From: Sacculina carcini
Taxonomy: Eukaryota; Arthropoda; Thecostraca; Sacculinidae
Length of the DNA: 64,000 nucleotides
Direction: 5' to 3'
NCBI GenBank assembly: GCA_916048095.2
Contig: OU696573.1
Location: forward strand, 8,154,306 to 8,218,305
The notes below the pieces were generated by a model. The model was given only the letters and a program-made list of their open reading frames with translations. It made no database searches and was not told where the DNA came from. Position numbers and translations under genes: made by a program. Every line of letters starts with the position of its first letter. Within the stretch, counting starts at the first letter, position 1. Below are positions 49,266-62,190 of this stretch, piece after piece.

Positions 49266-50019
49266 CTATTGTTCACTGTGGTTTCTGGTCGACCGGAGCT
49301 CTTCTAGTGTGACATCCACTCTATGCAGGTCAGCGGGGCCGTCCACTATCACTGTCTTTGTACCATACCACGAGGCGCCCGTCCCTGCTGGAAACGTTCT
49401 GAACCTCCGTCTTCGCCTCAATGATTTTTTCATTGTCACTCGTGTTCTAGCGAGTTCCTCGTTAACATATACTCTTCTTCCTTTGTTTTTGAGCTCTCGT
49501 TTCCTCTTCAGGACTTGAAGGCGCTTCTTGGCTCGGCAGAATTTCACGATGACAGGCCTGTTGCTGCTTTTGCCGACCCCAAATTTTTTCCCGTCCTATA
49601 TGTGCAGAATATATCTTGAGGCGTCAGCTCAACACCCATATCGCTCGCCAATTCGATCACTTTCCTCTTCAGCTGTTCCTCGTTCTCGCTCTCACTCTCG
49701 TCTAGTCCAATTATTCGGATGTCGTCTCTTCTGGCCATTTGCTCAATTTTGTCGTTCTGGTGTTCGAAGTGCGACTGCCACATTTTTGCCTCTTCGAAGC
49801 CTTTCTTATCGCCTGCATCAGAGGCTTGACGGCCTCCGGCACGGCGGTGGTTACAGCCACCGTGATTACTTGCGTAATCGCAGGTAGAATGGTGGCTATC
49901 ACATCCTTTGCTGTCTTCGACAAACCCTTGCTGCTCTCCAGTTTGCCTTCATTAGCTTCATTCATGACACATTTCACTGAGTTTAACACTAGCTCGTCGA
50001 GGCTTGGTTGGTCACTCAT
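49266..50019 (-). pseudogene. LINE ORF1 (nucleic-acid-binding protein), two frameshifts
   Basis: ATG at 50019 opens MSDQPSLDEL. The first frame covers 49711-50019 and includes a hydrophobic/charged helical stretch. It shifts into 49544-49783, with RRDDIRIIGLDESESENEEQ, a pattern seen in the RRM-like domain of L1-type ORF1 proteins. It shifts again into 49266-49547, with FCRAKKRLQVLKRKRELK and VYVNEELARTR. One shift lies in an A/T-rich GAAAAAATTT context near 49580. The product would bind element RNA. No intact protein is possible. Confidence 0.75.
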
Positions 50020-50095
50020 ATTGACACTTCACGTTAAGGTAAACACAAGGTCAGGAGCACAATCTTACACAACCGCACGCAACCGCAACACAAAC

Positions 50096-50512
<417 letters not shown>

Positions 50513-50600
50513 CAGTGGCGGCGCCAGGATTTTTCCGGTGGGGGGCTGAAAGAAAAGGGGAGGCTAGATAAAAGCATTCAGGGGCACAAGCTGAGTGCAC
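50513..50600 (+). mobile_element. hAT-like MITE, family A, left-end fragment
   Basis: It starts CAGTGGCGGCGCCAGGATTT with TTTCCGGTGG after it, as in the reverse complement of the 1295-1612 copy. It then diverges after about 60-90 bases. No right end was found, so it is truncated. A second scrap, GACGGCGCCAAGGGGGGTTT, lies near 51758. Confidence 0.65.
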
Positions 50601-50694
50601 TGAGTTTACACAAGAATGTATTAAATAATATATACAGTAAATATTAACCACCCATATATAAATATGAAATATGAAAGAGTCAATATATGCATTG

Positions 50695-50911
50695 CACACA
50701 CACCCACCCACACACACACGCAGATACACACACACATACACACACAAACTGTGTGTGTACGCCTGCACATTAAGTCAAATACATTATCATACACAACATC
50801 ACATATTTCAGGACACGAACACACACACACACACCCAGACACACACACACACACACACACATACACATATAGCATTTCTTTAAGTGGCACAAGTGTGTTT
50901 AACACTACACT

Positions 50912-50968
<57 letters not shown>

Positions 50969-51330
50969 GCATACACATGATCATGTCACACTGCGTAGAT
51001 GAGCCAATGTCCGGCGCGTGTTCGCGTCTCGCGTGTATGAATCAACCATACACTCACACTCACACTCACACACAACATCGGAAATGCTCGCACTAAACCA
51101 ATTATAGCGGCAAAAAGTCACGCCTGCACATGTGTGTGTGTTTGTGTGTGCGTATGTGTGTATGTTAATTTATTGACTCGTGTCGATTTGATGTTCAGCT
51201 GACATCCGGTCAATTTTCTTGCATACACACACACAAACACAGACACACACAGACACATAAAAACAAAACACACACACACACACACACATAAAAAACACTC
51301 ACGCACAAACACAGACCCATAAAAAAACAC
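50695..51330. repeat. (CA)n cluster with minor (TG)n
   Basis: CA tracts lie at about 50697-50748, 50820-50870, 50910-50967, 51052-51074, 51228-51298 and 51328-51336, with a short TG tract at 51130-51165. Confidence 0.9.
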
Positions 51331-51336
51331 ACACAC

Positions 51337-52425
51337 AGACAAACATACAGCCAGACAGACGTTCATGTAGACATACCCCTCATAACCAGACAATGAGACG
51401 CACTTTGCTATGGTTTTGTTTATTTTTCGCAAATACATCCAGTTTTTTCACCATAAACATGAAAGCACACGCAGACACAGACACACGCAGATATATGTGC
51501 GTACATACTATTGCTGACAACTTGTTATGGTGCCTGTGTTCGACTTGTTTCTCAAAAGCATAAACACTGAAATACGTACATTTTATGGTTCCGCTTTGAC
51601 AGTTTGTTTAGGGATAATAAAATCACGATGAAATAAAAATGTCCTGAGCAGAACTGAGTTGTGACAGAGAGACTAAACAAGTCACGACTGGTCAATCCAC
51701 TGATAATTATGTTATTTACACTTTTAATGTTCACTCATAATTTACACACCAAATTGACGGCGCCAAGGGGGGTTTGGAGGAGCTGAAGCACCCCTCTTCA
51801 AATGTGCCAAGGTTTTCCTGGAAAGTTTTCCTCCTCAAAGTTTTCCTGGAAATACTCATTGTACGAGGATATAATCGCCTCGCCGACGCATGTACCGGTA
51901 AAATGAGCCAGTTGTGAGAAACGAGCTAGTTGCGAAGTATTTGCGTGCGGACAGGTTTGATGAAATCGTGAAGTATAATCAATGCTTCAGATGATATCAA
52001 TCTGGATGCATCACATAGCTATGCTAAATTGAGGTCTCTACGAACAATTATCAACGCAAGCTTCTTCAGGTTTGGTTCACCAACGGCCCTTGAAACGTTG
52101 CAGTTGATAAATCTATGATCGTGTATAATGAACATCATCCTGCAAGACAGTTCAGGCTTGGGCAGCCCTAGTTGGGCTGCAACCGATCTCTGTGGCTACG
52201 CTTGTCAATTGGATTCTATCAAAAGCGCCAATTAATCGTGGAATAATTAACAAATGACAATAAATACATCATTATTAAAGATGCATCATGCCATGCCAAG
52301 TTTCATTACCGATTATTGTTTTAGTAACATTGCTGTGGCACCAAATGCCGTTTGTCTCCTACACACATCGCTGTAAATTTGTTTAGGAAGCGTGTTTTAT
52401 GTTTAGGAGACTATTTTTGAGAATA
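51337..52425. other. Gene-free stretch
   Basis: AT-rich, no gene recognised. It includes the family A scrap near 51758. Confidence 0.5.
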
Positions 52426-52827
52426 TACCGTAAATGCTCTTTTTATCCGACATGCCGGATTATTTTTCGAACCCTTGCGTATGGTGCCGGATTATTAGAG
52501 CCTGTCGGATTATTTTTGGTCACTCCGCACGGTAGGATTGCGCAAAAACTGCAACACAAAACATAGTGCACTGTTAACAGGGACGAGGACACATATGAAG
52601 ACGATGATTTCTGCTTTGATTAATGAGTGCCGGTTTATAAGATTATTGCTGAATAAACTGTTGCTGAACTATAACTGAATCGTGGTTGCAGTTTCAATAA
52701 GCCTTTCCAGGAAGTGCCGGATTATTAGAGCCTGCCGGATTCTTTTTAAGCCCATACCTGAGGGTGTCGGATTATTAGAGTCTGACGGATTATTAGAGCC
52801 TGTCGGATAAATATAACATTTACGGTA
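52426..52827 (+). mobile_element. Tc1/mariner- or pogo-like MITE (TACCGTAAATG ends)
   Basis: The element starts TACCGTAAATG and ends CATTTACGGTA, a perfect 11-bp terminal inverted repeat whose outer TA can be the TA target duplication. The interior holds several copies of TGCCGGATTATT and TTAGAGCCTG in both halves. At 402 bp without a frame it is non-autonomous. The exact superfamily is inferred only from the TA flanks and termini. Confidence 0.7.
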
Positions 52828-52869
52828 TGTTCAATTCATGCAAATAGTAATTTTATATTTTTGTCGGCT

Positions 52870-52950
52870 TATATGGGTTGAGTAGGGTTAGGTAGCCTAG
52901 CGTAGGGTAGGGTACCTTGCAGTAGTAAGGTACCCTACTCAACCCTAGCG
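52870..52950. repeat. Nested inverted repeat around GGTACC
   Basis: The arms GTAGGGTACCTT (52907-52918) and AAGGTACCCTAC (52927-52938) are perfectly complementary across an 8-base loop. The outer word GGGTTGAGTAGGG (from about 52875) is also complementary to CCCTACTCAACCC (about 52933-52945), so two alternative hairpins compete. Confidence 0.85.
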
Positions 52951-53266
52951 ATGAGGTAGGGTTAGATGAAATAGGATAAGATAAGATAATATAGAATAAG
53001 CCAGTATAAGACAGGATAGTAGGATTCATCGTAGGAGATCAAGTAAACAACTACTCAAGACCTCTTACATCGAGTCAATGCCACAAGGCAGTACTGCCCA
53101 GTTGCGAGCGATTGAAAAACACGCCCTGCTGCGTCAATATTGCTGGCATAATGTCTACAAATGCGCCGTTCACGTGGACACAATGTGGAAACGCCTTCAT
53201 GTCGGGTTGACTGTCGTAAATTGTCGATGCGTGCGGTATATGCTTGCAAGCGTCCGGCTGCATGCA
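52951..53266. other. Gene-free stretch
   Basis: ATAAGATAGG-type purine-rich repeats lie near 52970-53030, then unrecognised sequence. Confidence 0.45.
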
Positions 53267-53368
53267 AATGTGTGTGTGTGTGTGTCGACGTGTGTGTGTG
53301 TTCTTACGTACCGAGGTTGACATGGAAACGCCCGCGACTGATGTCGACAAATGTGGTGGAAACGCACC

Positions 53369-53416
<48 letters not shown>

Positions 53417-53460
53417 AACACAGACACATGCACGTATGCACACACGGGTGCACGTGTACA
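53267..53460. repeat. (TG)n then (CA)n pair
   Basis: TG at about 53270-53300 and CA at about 53369-53412, complementary. Confidence 0.9.
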
Positions 53461-55725
53461 TCTGCTATGCCGGTGGGATGGAATTCGGATCGGACGAAAA
53501 AGTCGATCCAATTTCAATGTGGCCAATTTGAATGCTGAACTCGACAACGACTTGGGCTCTCTACCTGCCTTGCCTCTTCCTGGTCTACCCCCGGCTCATA
53601 CTGGCCAATACCGCTGGTCGAGTATAATTCCACGCAACAGAGGCGTATTCACTACAAACACTGTGATTTTATCGAGTGAAATTCGGTTATACATACAGAA
53701 CAGTATAAGCATACAGACCAGAGAAACCGTGAATGAGTTGAATATATTACACGTGAACAAATTATTACACATATTATTACACGTGAATGAGTTGAATATA
53801 TTGCAAAGACGAACACGATGCAAATATCTCCACTGCCCAAATACAACTTCCGACCACACGCCAACTGGACTCCTACACCTGAAAAACAATTTGACAGGCG
53901 ATGTCGAATTTGCTGTTCGGTGATTGTTCGGTGATGTGATTACTTGTGCCGGCGAGCGCATATTTGCATTCGTTGTTGGGCAATTTACGCGTTTGATTGC
54001 TGAGCTTTTTTGTCGCCCACCAATCACAGACATTGGGCAAAATATGAAAGCAATGCGGATATCACAATGAACATGCAGATTAGGCCAAATGGCTTGTGTC
54101 GTCGGTGAGTGCACTTTCGTTCGATGTCAACAAGAAGCACATGCTAAAACGGGCAATCAATTGCAGTGACTCCGAGGCATTGTACTCTCATAAGCTGAGC
54201 CTCTACCTACCTGGAACCACAGTCAAGAACAATCAGTCTTACACATCTGGTGATCTTAATTTATTAGCAGAGATAAATGAGCAGAAATAGTTTCGTTACA
54301 ATGATTTAAAACGTTCTTTATGAATGAGTATGTGGGTGCATGGGCGTAGATGTGTCGAAGCTCAGTTAGAAGGCAAGTTGGTTCAGTTGGTCAATTGCAT
54401 GGAGCCCTCAACTATTTTCGGGCTATTCAATAACAACACACACCTCAACGAAAAACATAATTTTCACACATTTATACTTTTTACATTTTTCGTTTGTAAT
54501 ATTTATTTGCTATGCTGATTTGATGATAATATGCCCAGTGAACTGAACTCAACATAATATCGGGGGTCATAATTGCCTATTCATACCCCCAGCGAAGTTG
54601 TCGGGGGTATATATACCACCATTCCACCAGGATCTACGACCATGTGTGGGTGAGTAAAACATAGTTCATGTTTTGAGCAGTTTTATATTATTATCGAAAA
54701 ACTGTATTAGCTGATATGAATGCATATGCAACGATAATCATTTAGCAATCGTTCGTATTCATAATCTATCGTTCAAATTAACTCGACTGAAATAAGACAA
54801 ATATATCAGAGTTGGTAACGTACAATTGACCTTCCCAGACAGTTGACTCTCTAGCAAATACACACCAAATAATCGGGATAAATATGGAATAATTTGTTCA
54901 AATCTAGATCTGATTGAATTACGTGAGGATACTGAACAAACTACCTTGAACTTGAGATGAAAGGTGCACTTTAACTCTTGATCATACACTTTAGTACGAA
55001 CAGCACGTTTGCACAGCGGCATGTCATGAGGAAAAATGGACATGACTCAAACTAGTCAAATCATATCTCTAGGTGCTTATAGGTACGAGGGTGACTCATG
55101 TTGGAATGAGTGAGGCGAGTAGCAAGTTGAGGGACTTGATGCCGTATTTCAATTTGACTGCTGGTTGACGCTAATACATAGATGTAGTTCTGTTTGTGTT
55201 GGCTTTGTTTGTGTTGCAGTAGATAAGTTCACAATTTGACAAGCGAACTGAACGAAAAATGGTACTGAAATACTACAGAGCCTTTAAATAAACTGTAAAT
55301 TATATTAATTAATAACTTTAAGCAGATTTTTACGAGCAGACACTGTCGAAAACCAACAATAACTTACAGCTGGTTAACACAACACGCATCATAAGCTGGT
55401 TGCTATTTTCAGCTCGAATGTTATTTCAATGCTCGAGGCGCGAAAATCAACATGCAAAAACACTGACTAAACCGAATATTTATTGACAAAACCAATAAAC
55501 AACTAAAGTGCATGTCACTCACTCACGCACACACACACAGTGGGTAAATATATAAAAGTTATGTATATACGATACACGGAGAAGGAGAATTGAATTAGCA
55601 GCATATAGCTAGGCGTTCGAACATTGATAACCAGATCTTAATTTCAGAAAACATTTACTTGTTATTTCATGACGAATAAACTATCTATTGCTGCAAGATT
55701 ACTTATCCAAGGTATAGCACACAAA
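53461..55725. other. Gene-free stretch
   Basis: Open frames at 53596-54114 (minus) and 54096-54290 (plus) were examined. They are not low-complexity, but no family or splice structure is convincing. A direct repeat of ACACGTGAATGAGTTGAATA type lies near 53720-53805. Confidence 0.4.

Positions 55726-55778
<53 letters not shown>
55726..55778. repeat. (CA)n microsatellite
   Basis: A perfect CA run of about 50 bases. Confidence 0.95.
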
Positions 55779-57654
55779 GACAGCAGACACACATAAACAC
55801 AGAGAATGTTATATAAGCATATGGCTCAAATCGAATAAGAGGTCAAGTAAAAGTTGAACGCTTTATATGCGCTAATTAACATGCAGTTACCACAACACTA
55901 ACTGGGTTACAATCGACCGAGGGATACTAGCAACGCCAATGCGCAACCGGAAGGATGCAACAATTGAGCGCGCGGATCAACCGATGAACAACTTTGTGAG
56001 CAGTTTCCGATCATGCAACACCTCAAGTAGCTCCTGGAACTCCGACGACCAAGCGATCACTTCATTGATGAAGCAGGAAGTAAGTCTTCGTTTGACACGT
56101 CTCAAATGATCATGCTCTTCTCCAGAATAGTATCAGGTAGATGACCACACAACTACTCCCGTAAATCCTTGCACAACTGATGGCCGATCACTGCTAACCG
56201 ACAAGGAAAACAATTGACCGAATCTTGTTGTCAAACCGCTTAAACAATCGCGTGGTAATCTCCTCAAACCAATTCTCGGCATACAGAACAGTCTCTCAAA
56301 ACTGATCCTAGTAAAATTCCAAACCCAAAGACCAATTTGAAAGCCAACGACACGTTGTCGCTGGTTCGACCGACATTGCTCAAAACAAAAACCAAACTAG
56401 GAGAACACAATGTACAAGAAACCCGAGACAAAAAAAAAACCAAAAACTAAATCAATATTGGACAATCAAATTTCACCGCAAAGCAAGAACGATTAAAAAT
56501 CCCAAACCCATTGAACAAACGACCAATCCAACCCGAAACCAAACACATCCACTTAATGCCGCCGCTTCAAAAGTAAAATAGTTCCCTCACAAAACACATT
56601 ACTTGATTACATAACCACATCACGAATTCGAAATTACCCAGACAATGGGGCTTCAAGACAATACACCACTTACTCCGGTGACAGAGCCAACGAATTGAAT
56701 CAACGACTCCGTTCCAGACAAGCGAGTGGCGTCAGCACATGAGGCTAGTGCGCCGTCTCTCAACAACCGCACAGTTCAACTTCACAAGCGACACCTCAAC
56801 TAGGCAAGTTTCAACGTCAATCCAGTTTTACAACCGACAACACCTCACAACCGAGCGCCTCCGGGCAGGAAAAATCCTCCAAGTATTACCGCTTCAATAT
56901 GAAAACTTGAAGAACCACCACTTGAAAAACCGACTACACAAAACGGAGAGGTCATTAAGGGGCACTAGATTTGAAAAACGGGATGAGTCCAGCATCAAAC
57001 AGTCACCGACCACCACTAAGCCACAGACTGACTGGACAGATGTCGGGATTAATTGAGCTCGCGCACAGACTGTTGTTTGTCGATTGTGCAAGATTTTCAC
57101 TTGCACATCCACCAGTCCGCAACCACCTCCAGAAGAGGAAACAACAATCACCTCCGACACCAACACACTTGTCGAGCGAACAAGAATAAGAACATGAGTA
57201 GAGAGACAACAGAAGAAGGAGAAGAGAAGATAGTATTATATCGATGCGCCTTGATAATTACTCAGCTATGCACTACACCAATTAGCAATATAACGATACA
57301 TTACACAGTACGTTTTAGCAGATTAACTCAGCAGATTGGCTCATTGTCTCAATGCTCGGCGCATTGATGGTTGAGAGCACCACTGGCAATTGATATCAGT
57401 GGTTGATACGAATGATCACACAATTATCACGCATTTAAACGTGCGCTCAATATACGCACAGAAGAGCCACTAAAATGACACGATTCGGTCGCAAGTACAA
57501 TTCGCATCGACCTGTTTACTTTTGAAAACGGCCATCGTGCCTGGCCATATTTTTCTTGGGTAGCAAATGCCACCAACGCTAATTCCCTACCCTAATTGTA
57601 GACAAATGTTTTTTATCGGGAAAAGAAACAAATTATCAATCCACCCACGAACAA

Positions 57655-57695
<41 letters not shown>

Positions 57696-58004
57696 CAGAC
57701 CTAGAAAGACTGAAATACACGGACATACATACATAATGAATCAATGCCGAAATACAATATGTACAAGCACTAGAAAACAACAACAACACACAAAACATAT
57801 CAACATGCATAATATACCAACATATTAACACCACAAAAACAGAAAACACAAACACACACACACATGACCTCGAAAAATCAACAATTCACACACACGCACA
57901 CATTATGCACGCACATTGTATCAAAACAGCCAAACATAAAACAAACGACGAAACAGCGCCACCCAGCCGAGTACACCTGGACTGGTAAAAGCGCCGGCGA
58001 CGAC
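55779..58004 (-). other. Possible long 3' untranslated/flanking region of FAM120
   Basis: Microsatellite-poor from about 55800 to 57655, unlike the rest of the window, and A/C-rich on the plus strand. It lies directly downstream of the FAM120 stop. A minus-strand AATAAA occurs at 55484-55479. Whether the transcript extends this far is unproven. A CA tract at 57659-57692 and a short tract near 57850-57864 interrupt it. No separate gene was recognised on either strand. Confidence 0.25.
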
Positions 58005-58187
58005 TCATGCGTCCACGACGCTGCCGGTCGCCGCCGTCGCCGGCTCGACGGTCATGCCGCGTCCGATCGGCATCAGCTGCTGCGGCGGCTGAGGTGCGGC
58101 AAACACGCCGGCGGCACCGTCGCCGCCAGCGTCGGGCGCGCGCTGCTGACTAGAATGTTGCTGCTGCGAGCGCTTCTTGCCACCGTT
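58005..58187 (-). CDS. FAM120: FAM120 terminal exon
   Basis: Acceptor GATGTCAG|AACGGT. It encodes 60 residues from NGGKKRSQQQHSSQQ to TGSVVDA, then TGA at 58007-58005. It is Gln/Ala/Pro-rich and much shorter than the vertebrate C-terminus. Homology cannot confirm it; phase, splice site and gene-like GC content do. Confidence 0.75.
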   Translation of the reverse strand, partial: NGGKKRSQQQHSSQQRAPDAGGDGAAGVFAAPQPPQQLMPIGRGMTVEPATAATGSVVDA

Positions 58188-58199
58188 CTGACATCACAT

Positions 58200-58235
<36 letters not shown>

Positions 58236-61200
58236 ATATTTTTTACATATGCGCTGCGATTGCTTAGTGTTGAACAATGTATTCACATTGAGGAAGGGTG
58301 CACTCACTCTACCTTGTGTTTGTGCGGCGAACTGTCGTGTCGGGCGTTGACAACACCGGCCGGCGTCATTGCCGCACCACCGACGTGCCGTCCAACGGCC
58401 GGCATCACACGCGCCAAGTGGCCGCGTCCAATACCACCGCCGCCATGTCCACCGCCGTACGTCGACAGCACGCCGACCGGCCGGCGAGCGACGCCGGCCG
58501 TGCCTGCCGAGCCCGGCGACACGTTGGCCGCCCACGAGCCGACCACCACGCCGCCCACCTCCAGACGTCCACCGGCGCCGCGCTGCAGCACACCGCCGCG
58601 TGCCCTGCCCCCGGCGGGGTGGTGCGCGTGCGACATCGGCGGCGGCAGTGTGGGCGGCAACGGCGGCGGCAGAGTGGGAGCCAGCGAGGCTCCGAGCCGC
58701 GGCCGTGCGTACTGCACACTGCCGGAAACTCCGTCCAGAACGGCCTGGCGCACCAGGTCCAGCTGGTTGGCCATGTGCACCTGATTGTTGCATAGCTCCA
58801 GAGCGTTGCGACAACGTGCCGCCTTCAGCAAATAGCTGCATGCAAGCACACACACACACACACATACACACACACACACACACATACACACACGAATTCG
58901 TACAGATGATGGGGGAAAACTGAGACACACCGACATGTCCAGTTGATATCTCAAATTCTCTCTACCTTCTTTTGTCCATCCCTCCCACATTGACACATCT
59001 AGACATCTAACAGAATCACTGACGGAGTCGCGCGTGTTATTGATATCGATTGACAAAGCGCAGGATTTAGCTAATTGAAATCTACTAAGTCAATCAAAAC
59101 CCACTCGAAACGAAGGGAACTCAAGAAGCCACATCCAGACAAAAGTAATGTTAGTTGCTGGCAAACTGCCACAATAAGAAAGAACGAAACCAGGCGAAAC
59201 AAAGCCAAAACATGACCACACGTAAAATTCCATTCACATTAAAAACACAATTACATACAAATATGACGGATTAAATTAAATCCAATCGGACATAAATACG
59301 CCTGCAATTCGAACCATTCCCCTATGCGCATCCACACAGTTCCCCCTCGGCCACACCTGTGAAACAACTTGCCGTCGAAGTACAGCCAGGGACAGCAGGC
59401 GGTCCACGACACCGGCGAGCCGCACGCATCGTTGACAAATAACACGTGCTCGACGCCCTGCATAAACAAGCTGGCCAGCTGCACGCCGCGGGCCGTCACC
59501 GTCGGCAGTTGCAGCTGCTGCAGCTGTTGGTCGTCGCCGCGCTTGTCGCACAGCGCCTGCGCGATGAACGCGTCCAGCTCGGGCTTACAGAGAATGGCCG
59601 CCGTCGTCGACACGCCTCCGCCGCGGCAAGGTGCCTTGGCGTAGCCGTGGCCGTTGGTGAAGGAGCAGTTGGCGTTGGAGGTGATCGAGGAGGACGAGGA
59701 GGAGGATGCGTCACCGTACAATTCGCGTGTCATCATGTACCTGCACAGCACGAGCACACTTTGTGGATCTGTTGCTACCAAGCGTGCTCCATCAGAGCGC
59801 AGGACAGCGGTGAGGAGCCGGAGCAGATTGGTAGTCGGGAATTTTCCGGAAATTTTCCATTTTAACTTAGCTGAACCCATGCACAGGAGGAAGAGGTAGA
59901 TGCCTGAGGAAATACTTAGAGGTATTACCACTTAGTAATACCTTTGAGGTAGGAGGTAATACCGAGGTAATACCTTTGAGGTATTACCTCTAAGTGGCAA
60001 TACCTGATATCAGTACACACAGCAGTGGAATAAAACTATTACTCACAAATAAAATTGATTTTCCTTATAGAATCGTGTTTGTAACGGGAAAACAGGGCGG
60101 GCGCTGATATTGATATCAAACACTCCATCACATGGCAAGCCCACTCAGTGCTACCATATTGGACATCCCGTGCGCCCGTTGATGCTTGCGACATTTGAGC
60201 TTACGAAAACAATCACACTAAACCGGTCGTTCTAAATCAGTGAGGAATGGAAGAGTTGTCAAGTGGGAAGCTAAAGCTCGGACAGAAGGACAAATGTGTG
60301 TTTTTATCAATTCAAATTCGTTTAATTTTATATATAATGGCCTCTTGACATTTACTTTGATGTAACACCTGAATTTATTGAATGTATGAGCGCTGTTGTA
60401 GGAAATGATTCATGTAGTGGGAGATGGTTCATTAAGAAGTGGTGAATCAGAGAAAAAGGTTAAGAACCACAGCTCTAAACAATCATTTGGACGCTGCCGA
60501 TCACTGATGAAGCGGAGTCGAGAAAAAACAGTTGGATGGAGCTAAGTCAAATAGTAAGGCCTGTGGGCATGAGGAAATACCGCCCTGAGATGGTGCAAAT
60601 GAATCAAGTTGGCTCACGTGGAACAAAATAATCGAGCACTGAATATAACAACAACGAACTGAGAAAAATACTATTCCAATATGTCCACTTTAATGTGTTC
60701 CAATGTTTTGAATATAGAACCAGTGTAGGACAGAATTGGTGATATCCATAAGTCGGCCATGATTGAGTCTCGGAACCAATGGAGAGATGCCACTTACCTG
60801 AGTACACAGGCGAGCACGATGAGATGCTGGGGAACATGCACTGTGTTGGTCATGAGAGCAGTGTCGCAGTGCATACAAGATAGAAACACACGCATGCGCC
60901 GCTTTTTCTCGTCCTCGGTAGTACTGCACATGCACACGCACCCAGTAAAATCACAACATCCGCAGAAATCAACACAGAGGCACAACTTGGGTGTTTTGTA
61001 GTGGGAGGAAATCAAGCAGTCTCTACGTGTGTGTATGCTCTTTATGGGCAAACACGTTCAAACTCGATCAGATCCAATCAAGTGTTTACCATCATCACTC
61101 GCACTTACAGGAATAAAACCGACACGATTATTGGCAATGATAGTTAATTATTTTCCATGAACTAGAGAAAACCGGCACTGAAAAATAGGGAAAAATCCCG

Positions 61201-61585
61201 CAATTATTTATCAGTGATATACCAGCTTGGCAACTTTACTACTTCGCAAACCATCGCACACAAATAACAGCTCCTTCAGTAAAATGCCGCTACGTGCCCG
61301 TGGCATGAAACAAATTCTGATAGTTAGGACAAATGCAATTAGGTAAAAGAGCATTTGAATAACAATTATTCCAGCAACAAGTTTATTTTAATGAATGCAA
61401 TCTGAATGTACGAATGTGTGTATGTGCCTGAATGTCGAAAACTGACCCGAACCAAAGTCGCTGCACGGTGGGAACTCCCCAACCCAGGGGCTCGGCTGTA
61501 ACCAAATCTGGCTGTGTGTACGGATTAGATCGACTGTACACCCACTCGCGGATCTAGCACCCGGTAACCGCATACACACACACAG

Positions 61586-61655
<70 letters not shown>

Positions 61656-62150
61656 GTAGAAAATATTCACATTAATTCTACCAACTGTCCGACGATGGAT
61701 ACCGGTAGCTCCGAAACGGCACAAAGCATAGGCCAGCTATTGAAAACCACTAGTGACCAAAAACCTATACAAGGGTGACCAACCTATATGCTTGGTTACC
61801 TAACCCATATGTATGTACGAGTACTCGTATATATGTGTGTGTGTGTATGTGAACTGGCTGCTGGCCTTGTATAGTGCGATCTATATGACCTGTTATAAAA
61901 GGACTGCCACAAGGAACAAAGAGAACTGTACGCGGCACATGAGTGCGCATGATAGACGGCAGATGAACGACCCCTGGTGCAGAGTAGAAAGGTCACGCGT
62001 ATCATGAGGCGATACTAAAACGTCCCTAGGCGATCCACGTACGAAACAATATAATCTGCAGAATGTTAAATGAGCGTTGAGGACGAAGCGGTTTGCACCG
62101 CCTGTAAAATGCGCCACACAAGTCCCTAGCGAATAAGTGTGAATGTGTAT

Positions 62151-62190
<40 letters not shown>

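Larger units (their letters stand above)
45545..50095 (-). mobile_element. Near-complete non-LTR retrotransposon with ORF1 and ORF2, inactivated
   Basis: Read on the minus strand: a short 5' leader (50095-50020), ORF1 (50019 to about 49266), ORF2 (49214 to about 45913) and a 3' flank to about 45545. ORF2 carries an AP-type endonuclease, a reverse transcriptase and a C-terminal zinc knuckle. At least six stops or frameshifts break it. The clade is unresolved. The RT resembles LINEs with VCRKGLWHKL and YKYLGVTF segments, while ORF1 is of the coiled-coil/RRM-like kind known from L1. A TG microsatellite bounds the 5' end. Confidence 0.85.

Noticed and set aside
56000..56230. Short minus-strand peptide region that could be an exon
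   Set aside because: About 40 residues, no homology and no clear splice sites. More easily explained as downstream flank of FAM120.
57864..58923. Long plus-strand frames (306, 184 and 165 aa) over the FAM120 3' exons
   Set aside because: Antisense to conserved FAM120 exons. Their Pro/Arg/His-rich content reflects the GC-rich template.
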